From assembly GCA_903927495.1 (NCBI GenBank), contig CAIYNH010000156.1, forward strand, positions 1-10,164: a stretch of DNA of 10,164 bases, read 5' to 3'. The stretch comes from an uncultured beta proteobacterium. GTDB taxonomy: Bacteria; Pseudomonadota; Gammaproteobacteria; Burkholderiales; Burkholderiaceae_C. Numbering within the stretch: the first letter of the stretch is position 1; each line of letters begins with the position of its first letter. Both the position numbers and the translations under genes were made by a program. Under the pieces are notes generated by a model, which worked only from the letters and a program-made list of their open reading frames with translations, did not search any database and was not told where the DNA came from. This document shows positions 1-6,794 of the stretch, one piece after another.

Positions 1-2069
1 CTCTGTTGTTGACCGATCCGCTGCTGCTGCAAACCTTGCGCTTTCAGGTATTTGACAACTACCAACGCTTGCACCCGCGCAGCTATCAGAGCACACCCGT
101 GCGCATCATCGACATCGACGAAGAAAGTCTGGCCAAACTGGGCCAATGGCCCTGGCCGCGGACCCTCATTGCACAATTGGTTGAACGATTGCAGCGTGCT
201 GAAGCGGCTGCCATTGGCTTTGATGTGCTGTTTGCCGAGCCGGACCGGACCTCGCCAAAAGCCCTGCTCGACCTCTGGCAGCTGCCGCTGGCGACCCGCC
301 ATGATCTGGTTCGCTTGCCAGACCACGACCAACTGCTGGCTTCAACCCTGCAGGGTGGCAGCGTGGTGTTGGGGTTTGCGGTGGAGCGTCAAGGCCAAGG
401 TGCCCTGGCACCAGAGCAAAAATTTCGCTACGTCACCCTGGGTGAGTCGGCCTTGCCATTCGTTCATCCATTTTCGCGTGCCGTGCCTTCGTTAGACCTA
501 CTCGGAAATGCCGCAGCAGGCCATGGTGCACTCACATTTGTGCCAGACAACGACGGAGTGGTGCGCCGCGTGCCCATGGTACTGGGATTGGGTGACAGCC
601 TGGTGCCGTCCTTGGTGGCCGAGGTGTTGCGGGTCGGGCAAGGATCTAACAACTACCTCGTGCGCACTTCCGCCACTGCCGGAGTTGGCATAACCGAGAT
701 CAAAGTTGGCCAGTTTGCCGTGCCCACCACCTCGGCTGGCGAGGCTTGGTTGCACTACACCCGCCCGGTCCCGGAACGTACGCTTTCAGCCTGGAAAATT
801 CTGGCCGGCACCGTGCCGCAAGCCGAACTGAAAGACCATTTGTTGCTGGTCGGTACCTCCGCCCAGGGCCTGATGGATTTGCGTTTCAGCCCCTTGGGTG
901 GTGTCATACCTGGGGTGCAGGCACATGCTCAAATGCTGGAGCAAGTGCTAACAGACAGTTTTTTGTATCGGCCGGCCTGGGCCCAATCCCTGGAGGCGAT
1001 GACCGTTGTCATTGGCGGTATGGCACTGGGCACGCTGGCCCTGCTAACCGGTGCCATGACTTCCGCTCTCGTCACGCTGGTAGCGCTGGGTGGCATTGTC
1101 TGGGCTGCGTGGATCGCTTTTGTGGATTACCAATTGTTGCTGGACCCGGTGACCCCAGGGTTGGGGATTTTTATCGCTTTTTTGCTTTCCAGCGTGATGC
1201 ACCATCTGTCCACCGAGCGCAGCCAGCGCTTTCTCAAAGCGGCGTTCTCGCGCTATGTATCGCCCAATCTGGTCTCGCACATTGTCAGTCACCCCACCGA
1301 GTTGGCGCTTGGCGGCAGACGCCAGCAGTGCAGTTTCATCTTCACCGATCTTGCCGGGTTTACCAGTTTGATGGAAAAAATCAACCCTGGCGAAGCGGTG
1401 TCCCTGCTCAATGCTTACCTCGATGAAATGATCGGTATTGCATTTGCCCACAATGGCACGCTGGATCGGATTGTTGGGGATGCTGTGGCGATCATGTTTT
1501 CGGCACCCGTGCAACAACCAGACCACCGCCAGCGCGCTCTGACTTGTGCCATTGCCATGCAGCGCTTTGCGGCGCGTTACTCGACCGAATTGCAGGCCAA
1601 GGGCACGGCCTTTGGCCATACCCGCATTGGTGTGCATAGTGGTGAAGTGATCGTTGGAAACTTTGGCGGCACCACCATTTTTGACTACCGTGCACTGGGT
1701 GACCCGGTCAACACAGCGTCCAGGCTGGAGGGTGCCAACAAACATCTGGGTACCAAAATATGTGTTTCTGAGGCCACGCTTTCAGGTTGCTCCGGCATAC
1801 CGGTGCGAGCCGTTGGGCGACTTCTGCTGAAAGGAAAGTCAGAGCCGCTCATGGTCTTTCAGCCGCTTGGCGATGGTCTTGAGGGTGCGCCTACGGCTGA
1901 TGCGCCGTATGGCGCAGCCTACGCACTGCTGCACACTGACCCGGTCGCCGCGCTTGCAGCATTTACCGAGCTGGATCAAGCCAGGGCGAGCGACCCCTTG
2001 GTCAAACTGCACCTGCAGCGCCTGCAAGCGCGGCATAGCGGTGACTTGATCGTGCTGAAGGAAAAATAG
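1..2069 (+). CDS. CHASE2-domain membrane adenylate/guanylate cyclase, 5' partial
   Basis: Predicted class III nucleotide cyclase with an extracytoplasmic CHASE2 sensor, making cAMP (or cGMP) from ATP (GTP) at the inner membrane. The frame is open from base 3. Counting from the TTG at base 6, residues 1-325 are CHASE2 (VRIIDIDEESL and GQWPWPR are typical). Three hydrophobic segments follow at about 330-400, a linker at about 401-440, and the cyclase domain at about 441-600. The two metal-binding aspartates are D448 (FTDLAGF) and D492 (VGDAVAIMF). ALGDPVNTASRLEG (563-576) carries the D, N and R expected in the nucleotide pocket. The position that is usually the base-recognising Lys (DKxxGD) is Arg488. 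CHASE2 proteins normally begin with a transmembrane helix; none is present here, so the true start is upstream of the window and the TTG at 6 is not a credible start. The last ~70 residues match no domain I recognise. The gene ends 74 bases before lpxC on the same strand. Family call is firm; ATP versus GTP preference is not decidable. Confidence 0.93.
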   Translation, partial: LLLTDPLLLQTLRFQVFDNYQRLHPRSYQSTPVRIIDIDEESLAKLGQWPWPRTLIAQLVERLQRAEAAAIGFDVLFAEPDRTSPKALLDLWQLPLATRHDLVRLPDHDQLLASTLQGGSVVLGFAVERQGQGALAPEQKFRYVTLGESALPFVHPFSRAVPSLDLLGNAAAGHGALTFVPDNDGVVRRVPMVLGLGDSLVPSLVAEVLRVGQGSNNYLVRTSATAGVGITEIKVGQFAVPTTSAGEAWLHYTRPVPERTLSAWKILAGTVPQAELKDHLLLVGTSAQGLMDLRFSPLGGVIPGVQAHAQMLEQVLTDSFLYRPAWAQSLEAMTVVIGGMALGTLALLTGAMTSALVTLVALGGIVWAAWIAFVDYQLLLDPVTPGLGIFIAFLLSSVMHHLSTERSQRFLKAAFSRYVSPNLVSHIVSHPTELALGGRRQQCSFIFTDLAGFTSLMEKINPGEAVSLLNAYLDEMIGIAFAHNGTLDRIVGDAVAIMFSAPVQQPDHRQRALTCAIAMQRFAARYSTELQAKGTAFGHTRIGVHSGEVIVGNFGGTTIFDYRALGDPVNTASRLEGANKHLGTKICVSEATLSGCSGIPVRAVGRLLLKGKSEPLMVFQPLGDGLEGAPTADAPYGAAYALLHTDPVAALAAFTELDQARASDPLVKLHLQRLQARHSGDLIVLKEK

Positions 2070-2078
2070 CGGATATCG

Positions 2079-2115
2079 GCAAAGCGCAAGGGTATGCGAC
2101 ACCTGGGCGCTTTGC
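2079..2115. promoter_or_regulatory. 9-bp inverted repeat between the cyclase gene and lpxC
   Basis: GCAAAGCGC (2079-2087) and GCGCTTTGC (2107-2115) are perfect complements separated by 19 bases, starting 9 bases after the cyclase stop codon. No run of T follows the right arm, so a standard intrinsic terminator is unlikely. It could be an RNA hairpin or a protein-binding site affecting read-through into lpxC. A TAAAAT hexamer (2132-2137), resembling a -10 box, lies between the repeat and the lpxC start, without a convincing -35 at normal spacing. The repeat itself is certain; its role is inference. Confidence 0.45.
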
Positions 2116-2143
2116 TGTTGCGCCTAAAAAGTAAAATGGGGCT

Positions 2144-3067
2144 GTGCTTAAACAAAGAACCCTCAAAACATTAACCCGCGCCGTCGGTGTCGGACTGCAC
2201 AGCGGTCAGCGTGTCGAAATCACCTTGCGCCCGGCGCAGCCTGATACCGGCATTGTGTTTCGCCGCATTGATTTGCCCGAGCCGGTGGATATTGTGGTGT
2301 CGGCGCTGGCCGTAACCGACACCCGCATGGCTTCGACGATTTCCTGCGGCAACGCCAAAGTACACACCGTGGAACACCTGATGTCAGCCTGCGCGGGCTT
2401 GGGTGTCGATAACTTGTACGTAGATATTACCGCCGAAGAGGTACCCATACTGGATGGCTCTGCGGCATCATTTGTGTTTTTGCTACAGAGTGCAGGCATC
2501 GAGTTGCAAAATGCGCCACGCCGGTTTATTCGTTTGCTCAAGCCGGTCGAGGTGCGTCAGGGTGAGGGCAGCAATGAAAAATGGGCGCGCCTTGCGCCTT
2601 TTCACGGTTACCAGCTCAGTTTTGAAATTGATTTCAGCCACCCGGCTGTGGACTCCACTGGGCAGCGTGTGCTGTTTGACATGAGCACCGGGTCTTATTC
2701 CAAGGACATTGCCCGAGCCCGCACCTTTGGCTTCACCAAAGATGTGGAGATGATGCGCGCCAATGGTCTGGCCCTGGGTGGCGGGCTTGACAACGCGATC
2801 GTGATGGATGATTACAAGGTGCTCAACGCCGGGGGGCTGCGCTATGACGACGAGTTCGTCAAGCACAAAATTCTCGATGCTATGGGCGACTTGTATCTGG
2901 TCGGCAGACCCCTGCTGGCCAGCTACAGCGCGTTTCGCTCGGGCCACGCACTCAATAACCTGCTGTTGCTGGAATTGCTGAATCAGCCCGAGGCCTGGGA
3001 TCTCGTGACCTTTGACAACGAAAAACTGGCTCCGGCCGGTTTTTCGAAATTGGTCAGTGCTTGGTAG
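2144..3067 (+). CDS. lpxC: UDP-3-O-acyl-N-acetylglucosamine deacetylase LpxC
   Basis: Zinc-dependent cytoplasmic deacetylase that removes the N-acetyl group from UDP-3-O-acyl-GlcNAc, the committed step of lipid A synthesis. At 307 residues it has the usual length (about 305). It opens with [20 protein letters not shown], the family's N-terminal signature. The zinc ligands are visible as H78 (HTVEHL), H241 and D245 (HKILDAMGD). The general base E77, K242 and the catalytic H268 (RSGHALNN) are also present. The start is GTG, with only a weak GGGG just upstream; a TAAAAT hexamer 6 bases before the GTG leaves open a very short or leaderless transcript. In many proteobacteria lpxC follows ftsZ and the division cluster; here a cyclase gene precedes it on the same strand. 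It converges with the 103-residue hypothetical gene across 146 bases (3068-3213) in which I see no clear terminator. Confidence 0.97.
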   Translation: MLKQRTLKTLTRAVGVGLHSGQRVEITLRPAQPDTGIVFRRIDLPEPVDIVVSALAVTDTRMASTISCGNAKVHTVEHLMSACAGLGVDNLYVDITAEEVPILDGSAASFVFLLQSAGIELQNAPRRFIRLLKPVEVRQGEGSNEKWARLAPFHGYQLSFEIDFSHPAVDSTGQRVLFDMSTGSYSKDIARARTFGFTKDVEMMRANGLALGGGLDNAIVMDDYKVLNAGGLRYDDEFVKHKILDAMGDLYLVGRPLLASYSAFRSGHALNNLLLLELLNQPEAWDLVTFDNEKLAPAGFSKLVSAW

Positions 3068-3213
3068 GTCACTTCAAGCCGAGTTGGGCAACGCTGAGCT
3101 GCAGCCAACTGTGATTGCGTATCAAAATCTTTCAGATCAGCGACGAAGGACCCTGCAAGCTAGCCCAACGCCCGAGTGACGAACGAGCCGGGCCGGCGAT
3201 CAATAAGGCACTA

Positions 3214-3525
3214 TCAGTAAGTGATCGCCATGGCTGGCACATCGACACGGATCATCGGTTTGCCCAAAGCTGCGCTGACGGCAGCCACAAACTCGGCGGA
3301 CCATTTGGCATCACTCAGCAAGGTCGCGCCGGCGGCCTGGGTGACCACCAGAATCTTGTCAGCGGTTAGCACCTTGCCGCTGGCGCGCAGTGGCTCGCAG
3401 TCGAGCGTGGTGAACTGCTGGTCCAGCCAGGCGCGGGCCTGATCATGCGCCATGGGTGCGCCCTCGGGTACATGGAAAGAAAACTCGACACCTTTGTCAA
3501 ACACCACACTGATTTGCTTTTGCAT
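3214..3525 (-). CDS. Small hypothetical protein, last gene of the dapF-xerC cluster
   Basis: A 103-residue protein that I do not recognise as a named family. It begins MQKQISVVFDKGVEFSFHVP and is mixed alpha/beta in character, with no signal peptide, no membrane segment and one cysteine (DCEPL). It is probably cytoplasmic. The start is supported by an ACAGG Shine-Dalgarno-like sequence 6 bases before the ATG on the minus strand. It lies 33 bases after the xerC stop on the same strand, so co-transcription with dapF-DUF484-xerC is likely. The codon pattern resembles that of its neighbours and the frame is closed at both ends, which supports a real gene. I infer a lineage-restricted conserved protein of unknown function; nothing in the sequence links it to recombination or cell-wall synthesis. 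Confidence 0.8.
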   Translation of the reverse strand: MQKQISVVFDKGVEFSFHVPEGAPMAHDQARAWLDQQFTTLDCEPLRASGKVLTADKILVVTQAAGATLLSDAKWSAEFVAAVSAALGKPMIRVDVPAMAITY

Positions 3526-3558
3526 AAATTACCTGTCTATAAAAAATTGTCACACCCG

Positions 3559-4563
3559 CTATTTTGACCCACTTGACTTGAGATGTGCGCGCGGATGTGC
3601 GGCATCGTACGCTTTGGCCAAATGTTGAAAATCGAGCCGGGTGTAGATTTGGGTGGTACTGATGTTGGCATGACCCAACAACTCCTGCACCCCGCGCAGA
3701 TCACTGCTGGATTGCAGCAAATGGCTGGCAAACGAGTGCCGCAGCATATGCGGGTGCACCGGCATGGCCATACCAGCCTGCAAACTGCGCAGCCGCAAGC
3801 GTTGCCAGATCGACTGTGACGTCAAGCGCGTGCCGTTGCGCCCAATGAACAGCGCTGCCTGCGGCGTACCACCGGCAACGGCGGGCTTGTGCGCTACAGA
3901 CCACAACTGCTCGCGTAACGCCAGCCAGGCCTGCAGCGCCCGCACCGCCTTGGCTCCCACCGGCACAATGCGCCGCTTATCGCCTTTGCCGCGGACATGG
4001 GCTTGTCCGGCATGAAGATCGACCCAGCCCCGTGCGGCGGTGCTGGCTTGCGCGTCCAGACCGGTCAGCTCAGCAACCCGCAGACCACCGCCGTAGAGCA
4101 ATTCAACCATCGCGGCATCACGGGCTTCCAGCCAGGGGTTGTTGTCCTGGCCGTCAAAGCTGGCCAGCTGAACAGCAGCATCAACGCTCAGGGCCTTGGG
4201 CAACGGCTTGGCTGCCTTGGGCGCACGTACGTCGAGCACCGGGTTACACGGCACCAGTCCCTCGCGCCCAAGCCAAGTGAAAAAACCGCGCCAACCCGAC
4301 AAAATCAGCGCGATGCCACGCGCACTGCGCCCGCCACTGTGCATTTGCGCGACCCAGCGGCGAATGTGGTTTGCTTGGACATCTGGCAATTTGATAGCAG
4401 CTTCTGCCGCGTTAAGGGCGAGTTTCTCCAGATCCAGCGTGTAAAGCGCAACCGTGCGCTGAGCCAGGCGTTTTTCATAGCGCACATGATCCAGATAGCG
4501 CTGCACCAGCCCGGTAGCCGCCGCATTGACAGGCAAAGCCGCTTCAGCCGTAGGATCTATCAT
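3559..4563 (-). CDS. xerC: Site-specific tyrosine recombinase XerC
   Basis: Tyrosine recombinase that, with XerD, resolves chromosome dimers at dif during division. Taking the ATG at 4563 gives 334 residues, somewhat longer than E. coli XerC (298). The N-terminal SAM-like core-binding domain spans about 18-110 and the catalytic domain about 120-325. Catalytic residues are R162 (GGGLRVAELTGL), K193 (VRGKGDKRR), H272 and R275 (HPHMLRHSFASHLL), H298 (ELLGHAN) and the nucleophile Y307 (STTQIYTRLD). The C-terminal FQHLAKAYDAAHPRA is a XerC signature and separates it from XerD. The frame stays open upstream to 4998, but that part overlaps the DUF484 gene and reads as nonsense, so 4563 was preferred. 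Shine-Dalgarno support at this ATG is weak. The gene follows the DUF484 gene by 40 bases, the usual dapF-DUF484-xerC order. Confidence 0.95.
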   Translation of the reverse strand: MIDPTAEAALPVNAAATGLVQRYLDHVRYEKRLAQRTVALYTLDLEKLALNAAEAAIKLPDVQANHIRRWVAQMHSGGRSARGIALILSGWRGFFTWLGREGLVPCNPVLDVRAPKAAKPLPKALSVDAAVQLASFDGQDNNPWLEARDAAMVELLYGGGLRVAELTGLDAQASTAARGWVDLHAGQAHVRGKGDKRRIVPVGAKAVRALQAWLALREQLWSVAHKPAVAGGTPQAALFIGRNGTRLTSQSIWQRLRLRSLQAGMAMPVHPHMLRHSFASHLLQSSSDLRGVQELLGHANISTTQIYTRLDFQHLAKAYDAAHPRAHLKSSGSK

Positions 4564-4569
4564 GGTCGT

Positions 4570-4602
4570 GCTCGGGTGGCTCGGGTGGCGCTGGTAGCGC
4601 CA
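4570..4602. promoter_or_regulatory. Tandem 9-mer and perfect hairpin in the DUF484-xerC spacer
   Basis: The 40-base spacer between the DUF484 stop and the xerC start contains GCTCGGGTG twice in tandem (4570-4578, 4579-4587). Overlapping its right end is a perfect hairpin, TGGCGCT-GGT-AGCGCCA (4586-4602, plus-strand reading). It sits one base from the DUF484 stop codon. On the mRNA it would form a 7-bp stem with a 3-base loop just upstream of xerC. No T-run follows, so it does not look like a terminator; it may influence read-through, mRNA processing or xerC translation. Structure is seen; role is inferred. Confidence 0.4.
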
Positions 4603-4603
4603 G

Positions 4604-5308
4604 TTAGCGAAGCGGTGACAGCGCAGCGCTAGCCAGTTCTGCGATACGGGCCAAAAAGTCGGTGCCCATGGTGCTGTTAAAGCGCTGGGCATCGGGTGAG
4701 GCGAGCACCAGCAGACCAAAGGCCGGTGTAACGCTGCCGATGGGCCCGGTGCGCAACGGCAAAATCGCCAACGACACTGCCGCCTTCGGGTCGGGCAGCC
4801 AGCCAATGACTTCCAGGCCAGTATTGACACCGCAAAACGGTTCGGTAAGCGAGGTCGCGAACAGTTTGGCATCGTCACTGACACCCTGGGCAAATGGGCT
4901 TCCGGTGAGGGCCGGTGCCACTCCCCAGACCTTGATACCCACCTGCGGCACATCAAATTGAAGCGCGATTTCATTCGCAATGACATCAGGCAATGCATAA
5001 GGATCGGTATTCAAAAACAGCGTGCGCGCCCATTGCAGCAGCTTGTCAGACAGCACCATGTTGTCGTTGACGTTGCGGATCATGTCCATGATGCGCACTT
5101 CCAGCATCTTGATTTTTTCGCGCAACAAGCTGGCCTGGCGCTCTTGCAGGCTCACCGCCCGCTGGTTGTGCGGGCTGCTGAGTTGCACCGCCGAAAGCAA
5201 CTCGGCGTGACGCTCAAAAAAATCGGGCGTATTGGCCAAGTAATTGGCAATATCGTCTTCGGTGATCGGGTTGCTGTCAGCACGGGAAAATGGGGTTGAG
5301 GGGGTCAT
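4604..5308 (-). CDS. DUF484 family protein
   Basis: Member of the DUF484 family (YigA in E. coli), a widespread proteobacterial protein of unknown biochemical role encoded between dapF and xerC. The 234 residues match family length. The N-terminal part ([20 protein letters not shown], 15-34, then [16 protein letters not shown]) is the family hallmark. Residues about 50-85 form a probable coiled coil, and about 100-230 look like a GAF-type alpha/beta domain. There is no signal peptide or membrane segment, so it is probably cytoplasmic. Its ATG overlaps the dapF stop codon (ATGA), implying translational coupling to dapF. xerC follows after 40 bases. Family assignment is secure from sequence and context; function is unknown. 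Confidence 0.93.
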   Translation of the reverse strand: MTPSTPFSRADSNPITEDDIANYLANTPDFFERHAELLSAVQLSSPHNQRAVSLQERQASLLREKIKMLEVRIMDMIRNVNDNMVLSDKLLQWARTLFLNTDPYALPDVIANEIALQFDVPQVGIKVWGVAPALTGSPFAQGVSDDAKLFATSLTEPFCGVNTGLEVIGWLPDPKAAVSLAILPLRTGPIGSVTPAFGLLVLASPDAQRFNSTMGTDFLARIAELASAALSPLR

Positions 5309-6180
5309 AAATATTCCGGAAGTTCAATTTCGCCATGAAAAACTTGGGTGGCAGGGCCGGTCATCATGACCGGGGCTTGTCCTCCTGCCCATGAAATGGT
5401 CAGCTCACCGCCATGGGTGTGGACTTGCACTGCAGAATCGAGCAAGCCCAACTTGATGCCCGCCACAACGGCAGCGCAGGCGCCCGATCCACATGCCAGG
5501 GTCTCGCCAGCACCGCGTTCAAACACCCGCAGCCGGATTTTGCTGCGGCTTTGCACCTGCATGAAGCCGGCGTTAACCCGGTTTGGGAAACACGCGTGGT
5601 GCTCAATCAAGGGGCCTTGCAGCAGCACCGGGGCCAGATCCACATCCTCCACCACTTGCACTGCGTGGGGGTTACCCATCGACACAATTGCTACAAATAC
5701 AGTAGCCTCATGTGAGGCTGAAGTAAGCGCGAGAGGCCATTTCTCCCATGTTCCAGAGCGCTTCGACTGGAGCTTGCTAGAGGCAAATGGAATACGTGCC
5801 AGTTCAAACACCGGAGCCCCCATATTGACGCTAACACGCCCGTCCCCGTTGAGCACTGGCTCGATCACGCCGGCTTTGGTTTGCACCCGAATGGCATCTT
5901 GGCTGGTCAGCCCCGCATCGCGCACAAACCGTGCAAAGCAGCGCGCGCCATTGCCACACTGCTCAACCTCGGCACCGTCGGCGTTGTGAATCAGGTATTC
6001 AAAATCTATGCCCGGCGCGGGCGCGGGTCGCACGGTCAAAATCTGATCGGCACCCACGCCGAAGTGGCGGTCAGCCAGGAAACGGTAGTGCGCAGTGGAC
6101 AGGCCAAAACGGGCTTGTGTTTCATCGAGCACCACAAAATCGTTGCCGGCACCTTGCATTTTGGTAAATGGGATTCGCAT
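5305..6180 (-). CDS. dapF: Diaminopimelate epimerase DapF
   Basis: Cofactor-independent racemase converting LL- to meso-diaminopimelate, feeding lysine and peptidoglycan synthesis in the cytoplasm. It has 291 residues against 274 in E. coli. The N-terminus ([15 protein letters not shown]) and both catalytic cysteines are intact: C75 in [13 protein letters not shown] and C230 in [23 protein letters not shown] (167-174) and FERGAGET (220-227) are further family motifs. The extra length lies mainly at residues 133-165, before SMGNPH, where the gene contains repeat copy A. That segment is not near the active-site motifs, so activity is probably kept. The stop overlaps the ATG of the DUF484 gene by 4 bases, and the gene heads the dapF-DUF484-xerC cluster. 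A perfect palindrome directly abuts the start codon. Confidence 0.97.
   Translation of the reverse strand: MRIPFTKMQGAGNDFVVLDETQARFGLSTAHYRFLADRHFGVGADQILTVRPAPAPGIDFEYLIHNADGAEVEQCGNGARCFARFVRDAGLTSQDAIRVQTKAGVIEPVLNGDGRVSVNMGAPVFELARIPFASSKLQSKRSGTWEKWPLALTSASHEATVFVAIVSMGNPHAVQVVEDVDLAPVLLQGPLIEHHACFPNRVNAGFMQVQSRSKIRLRVFERGAGETLACGSGACAAVVAGIKLGLLDSAVQVHTHGGELTISWAGGQAPVMMTGPATQVFHGEIELPEYL
5687..5742 (+). repeat. Interspersed palindromic repeat, copy A (inside dapF)
   Basis: Layout on the plus strand: ATT, arm GCTAC (5690-5694), 7-base loop, arm GTAGC (5702-5706), 20 bases, then GCGCGAGAGG (5727-5736) and CCATTT. It aligns without gaps to copies B, C and D in this window. It lies antisense to dapF and encodes residues about 147-165 ([10 protein letters not shown] then HEATVFVAI), a part of DapF that is longer than in E. 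coli. Codons here (ACT GTA TTT GTA GCA ATT) are more A+T-ending than in the rest of the gene. The match to the other copies is seen; that it is a mobile or dispersed element is inferred. Confidence 0.6.
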
Positions 6181-6196
6181 CGGGGAATTATCCCCG
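6181..6196. promoter_or_regulatory. Perfect palindrome adjoining the dapF start codon
   Basis: CGGGGA-ATTA-TCCCCG is a perfect 6-bp inverted repeat with a 4-base centre, ending exactly one base before the dapF ATG (6180, minus strand). It lies in the 53-base gap between divergent dapF and the CMD-like gene. On the dapF transcript the GGGG in the left arm is the only Shine-Dalgarno-like sequence near the ATG and would be paired in the hairpin. It could be an operator for either gene or an RNA structure limiting dapF translation. The palindrome is certain; its function is inference. Confidence 0.5.
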
Positions 6197-6233
6197 TATC
6201 CTTCGGGTTTTCTTCACCCAAGACTGAAACACC

Positions 6234-6794
6234 ATGCGTATCCCTGACTGGACCCCTGAACTCAAACCCCAACCCGCCGAACTGGTGGAGGCCATTCTGA
6301 ACCGGCGTGGTGGCACGCTACTGAACCTGGACAAAGCGCTGCTGTGGAGTGAGCCGCTGGCGCGCGGCTGGAACGTTTACCTCAAAGCGGTGCGCACCGA
6401 GCTGGCCTGCAGCCGCAAACTCCGCGAGCTGGGCATTTGCACGGTGGCTCTGCTGACCGGTGCCGACTACGAATACCAGCACCACACGCCTGACTTTTTG
6501 GCAGCCGGTGGCACCCCCGAGCAGCTTCAGGCACTGCATCAGCACATTAAGACAGATTCACGTCTAGCACCCGTGCATCCATCGTTAGACACTATAGAAA
6601 CGATAGTAATTCAGTACGCCGCACAGATGACGCTGGAGGTCAAGGTGAGCGACTCTGTGTTTGCGGCATTGCGCCAGCATCTGGGCACCACCGAGATTGT
6701 GGAACTCACCAGCGCCATTGCCACCTACAACATGGTGGCCCGATTTTTAGTTGCGCTGGGAGTGATGCCGGAGCAGCCTCCTAATCGGCCTTGA
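6234..6794 (+). CDS. Carboxymuconolactone decarboxylase (CMD/AhpD-like) family protein
   Basis: All-helical protein of 186 residues resembling the CMD/AhpD superfamily. The clearest landmarks are LLTGADYEYQHHTPDF (73-88), matching the family's NADYEWAHH-type segment, and EIVELTSAIATYNMVARFLVALG (154-176), the usual C-terminal helix. There is no CxxC pair, so it is not a typical AhpD peroxidase reductant; members lacking it are usually annotated only by family. It has no signal peptide and is probably cytoplasmic. The start ATG has no obvious Shine-Dalgarno sequence. It is divergent from dapF and overlaps the downstream Bug gene tail-to-tail by 14 bases (6781-6794). Repeat copy B lies within it at residues about 107-126, just before the conserved QYAAQMT region. 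The substrate cannot be told from sequence. Confidence 0.85.
   Translation: MRIPDWTPELKPQPAELVEAILNRRGGTLLNLDKALLWSEPLARGWNVYLKAVRTELACSRKLRELGICTVALLTGADYEYQHHTPDFLAAGGTPEQLQALHQHIKTDSRLAPVHPSLDTIETIVIQYAAQMTLEVKVSDSVFAALRQHLGTTEIVELTSAIATYNMVARFLVALGVMPEQPPNRP
6554..6610 (-). repeat. Interspersed palindromic repeat, copy B (inside the CMD-like gene)
   Basis: In the minus-strand orientation: ATT, arm ACTAT (plus-strand ATAGT 6603-6607), 7-base loop, arm ATAGT (plus-strand ACTAT 6591-6595), 20 bases, then GTGCTAGACG and TGAATCT. Spacing is identical to copies A, C and D. It is antisense to its gene and is read in the same frame as copies A and D, encoding residues about 107-126 (DSRLAPVHPSLDTIETIVI). 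The stretch contains two ATA codons plus GTA and TTA, unlike the GC-ending codons on both sides. Alignment is seen; the element identity is inferred. Confidence 0.6.

Noticed and set aside
1044..1745. Minus-strand open frame of 233 codons within the cyclase gene
   Set aside because: Opposite the conserved cyclase domain, with no recognisable motif; typical antisense shadow in GC-rich DNA.
3114..3170. A degenerate repeat-like stretch downstream of lpxC (ATTGCGTATCAAAATC ... AAGCTAGCCC)
   Set aside because: It resembles the repeat at both ends, but several gaps are needed to align it and the spacing differs from copies A-D. It may be a decayed copy, but the evidence is too weak.
4386..4430. 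A possible fifth copy of the repeat in xerC (CAATTTGATAGCAGCTTCTGC)
   Set aside because: Only the ATAGC arm and a few bases fit; the left arm is absent and the distal GCGCTAGAGG-like block is at the wrong spacing. XerC has normal length and residues here.
4564..4998. N-terminal extension of the xerC frame to 4998
   Set aside because: It lies entirely over the DUF484 gene in another frame, has no XerC similarity and a skewed composition. The ATG at 4563 gives a proper XerC N-terminus.
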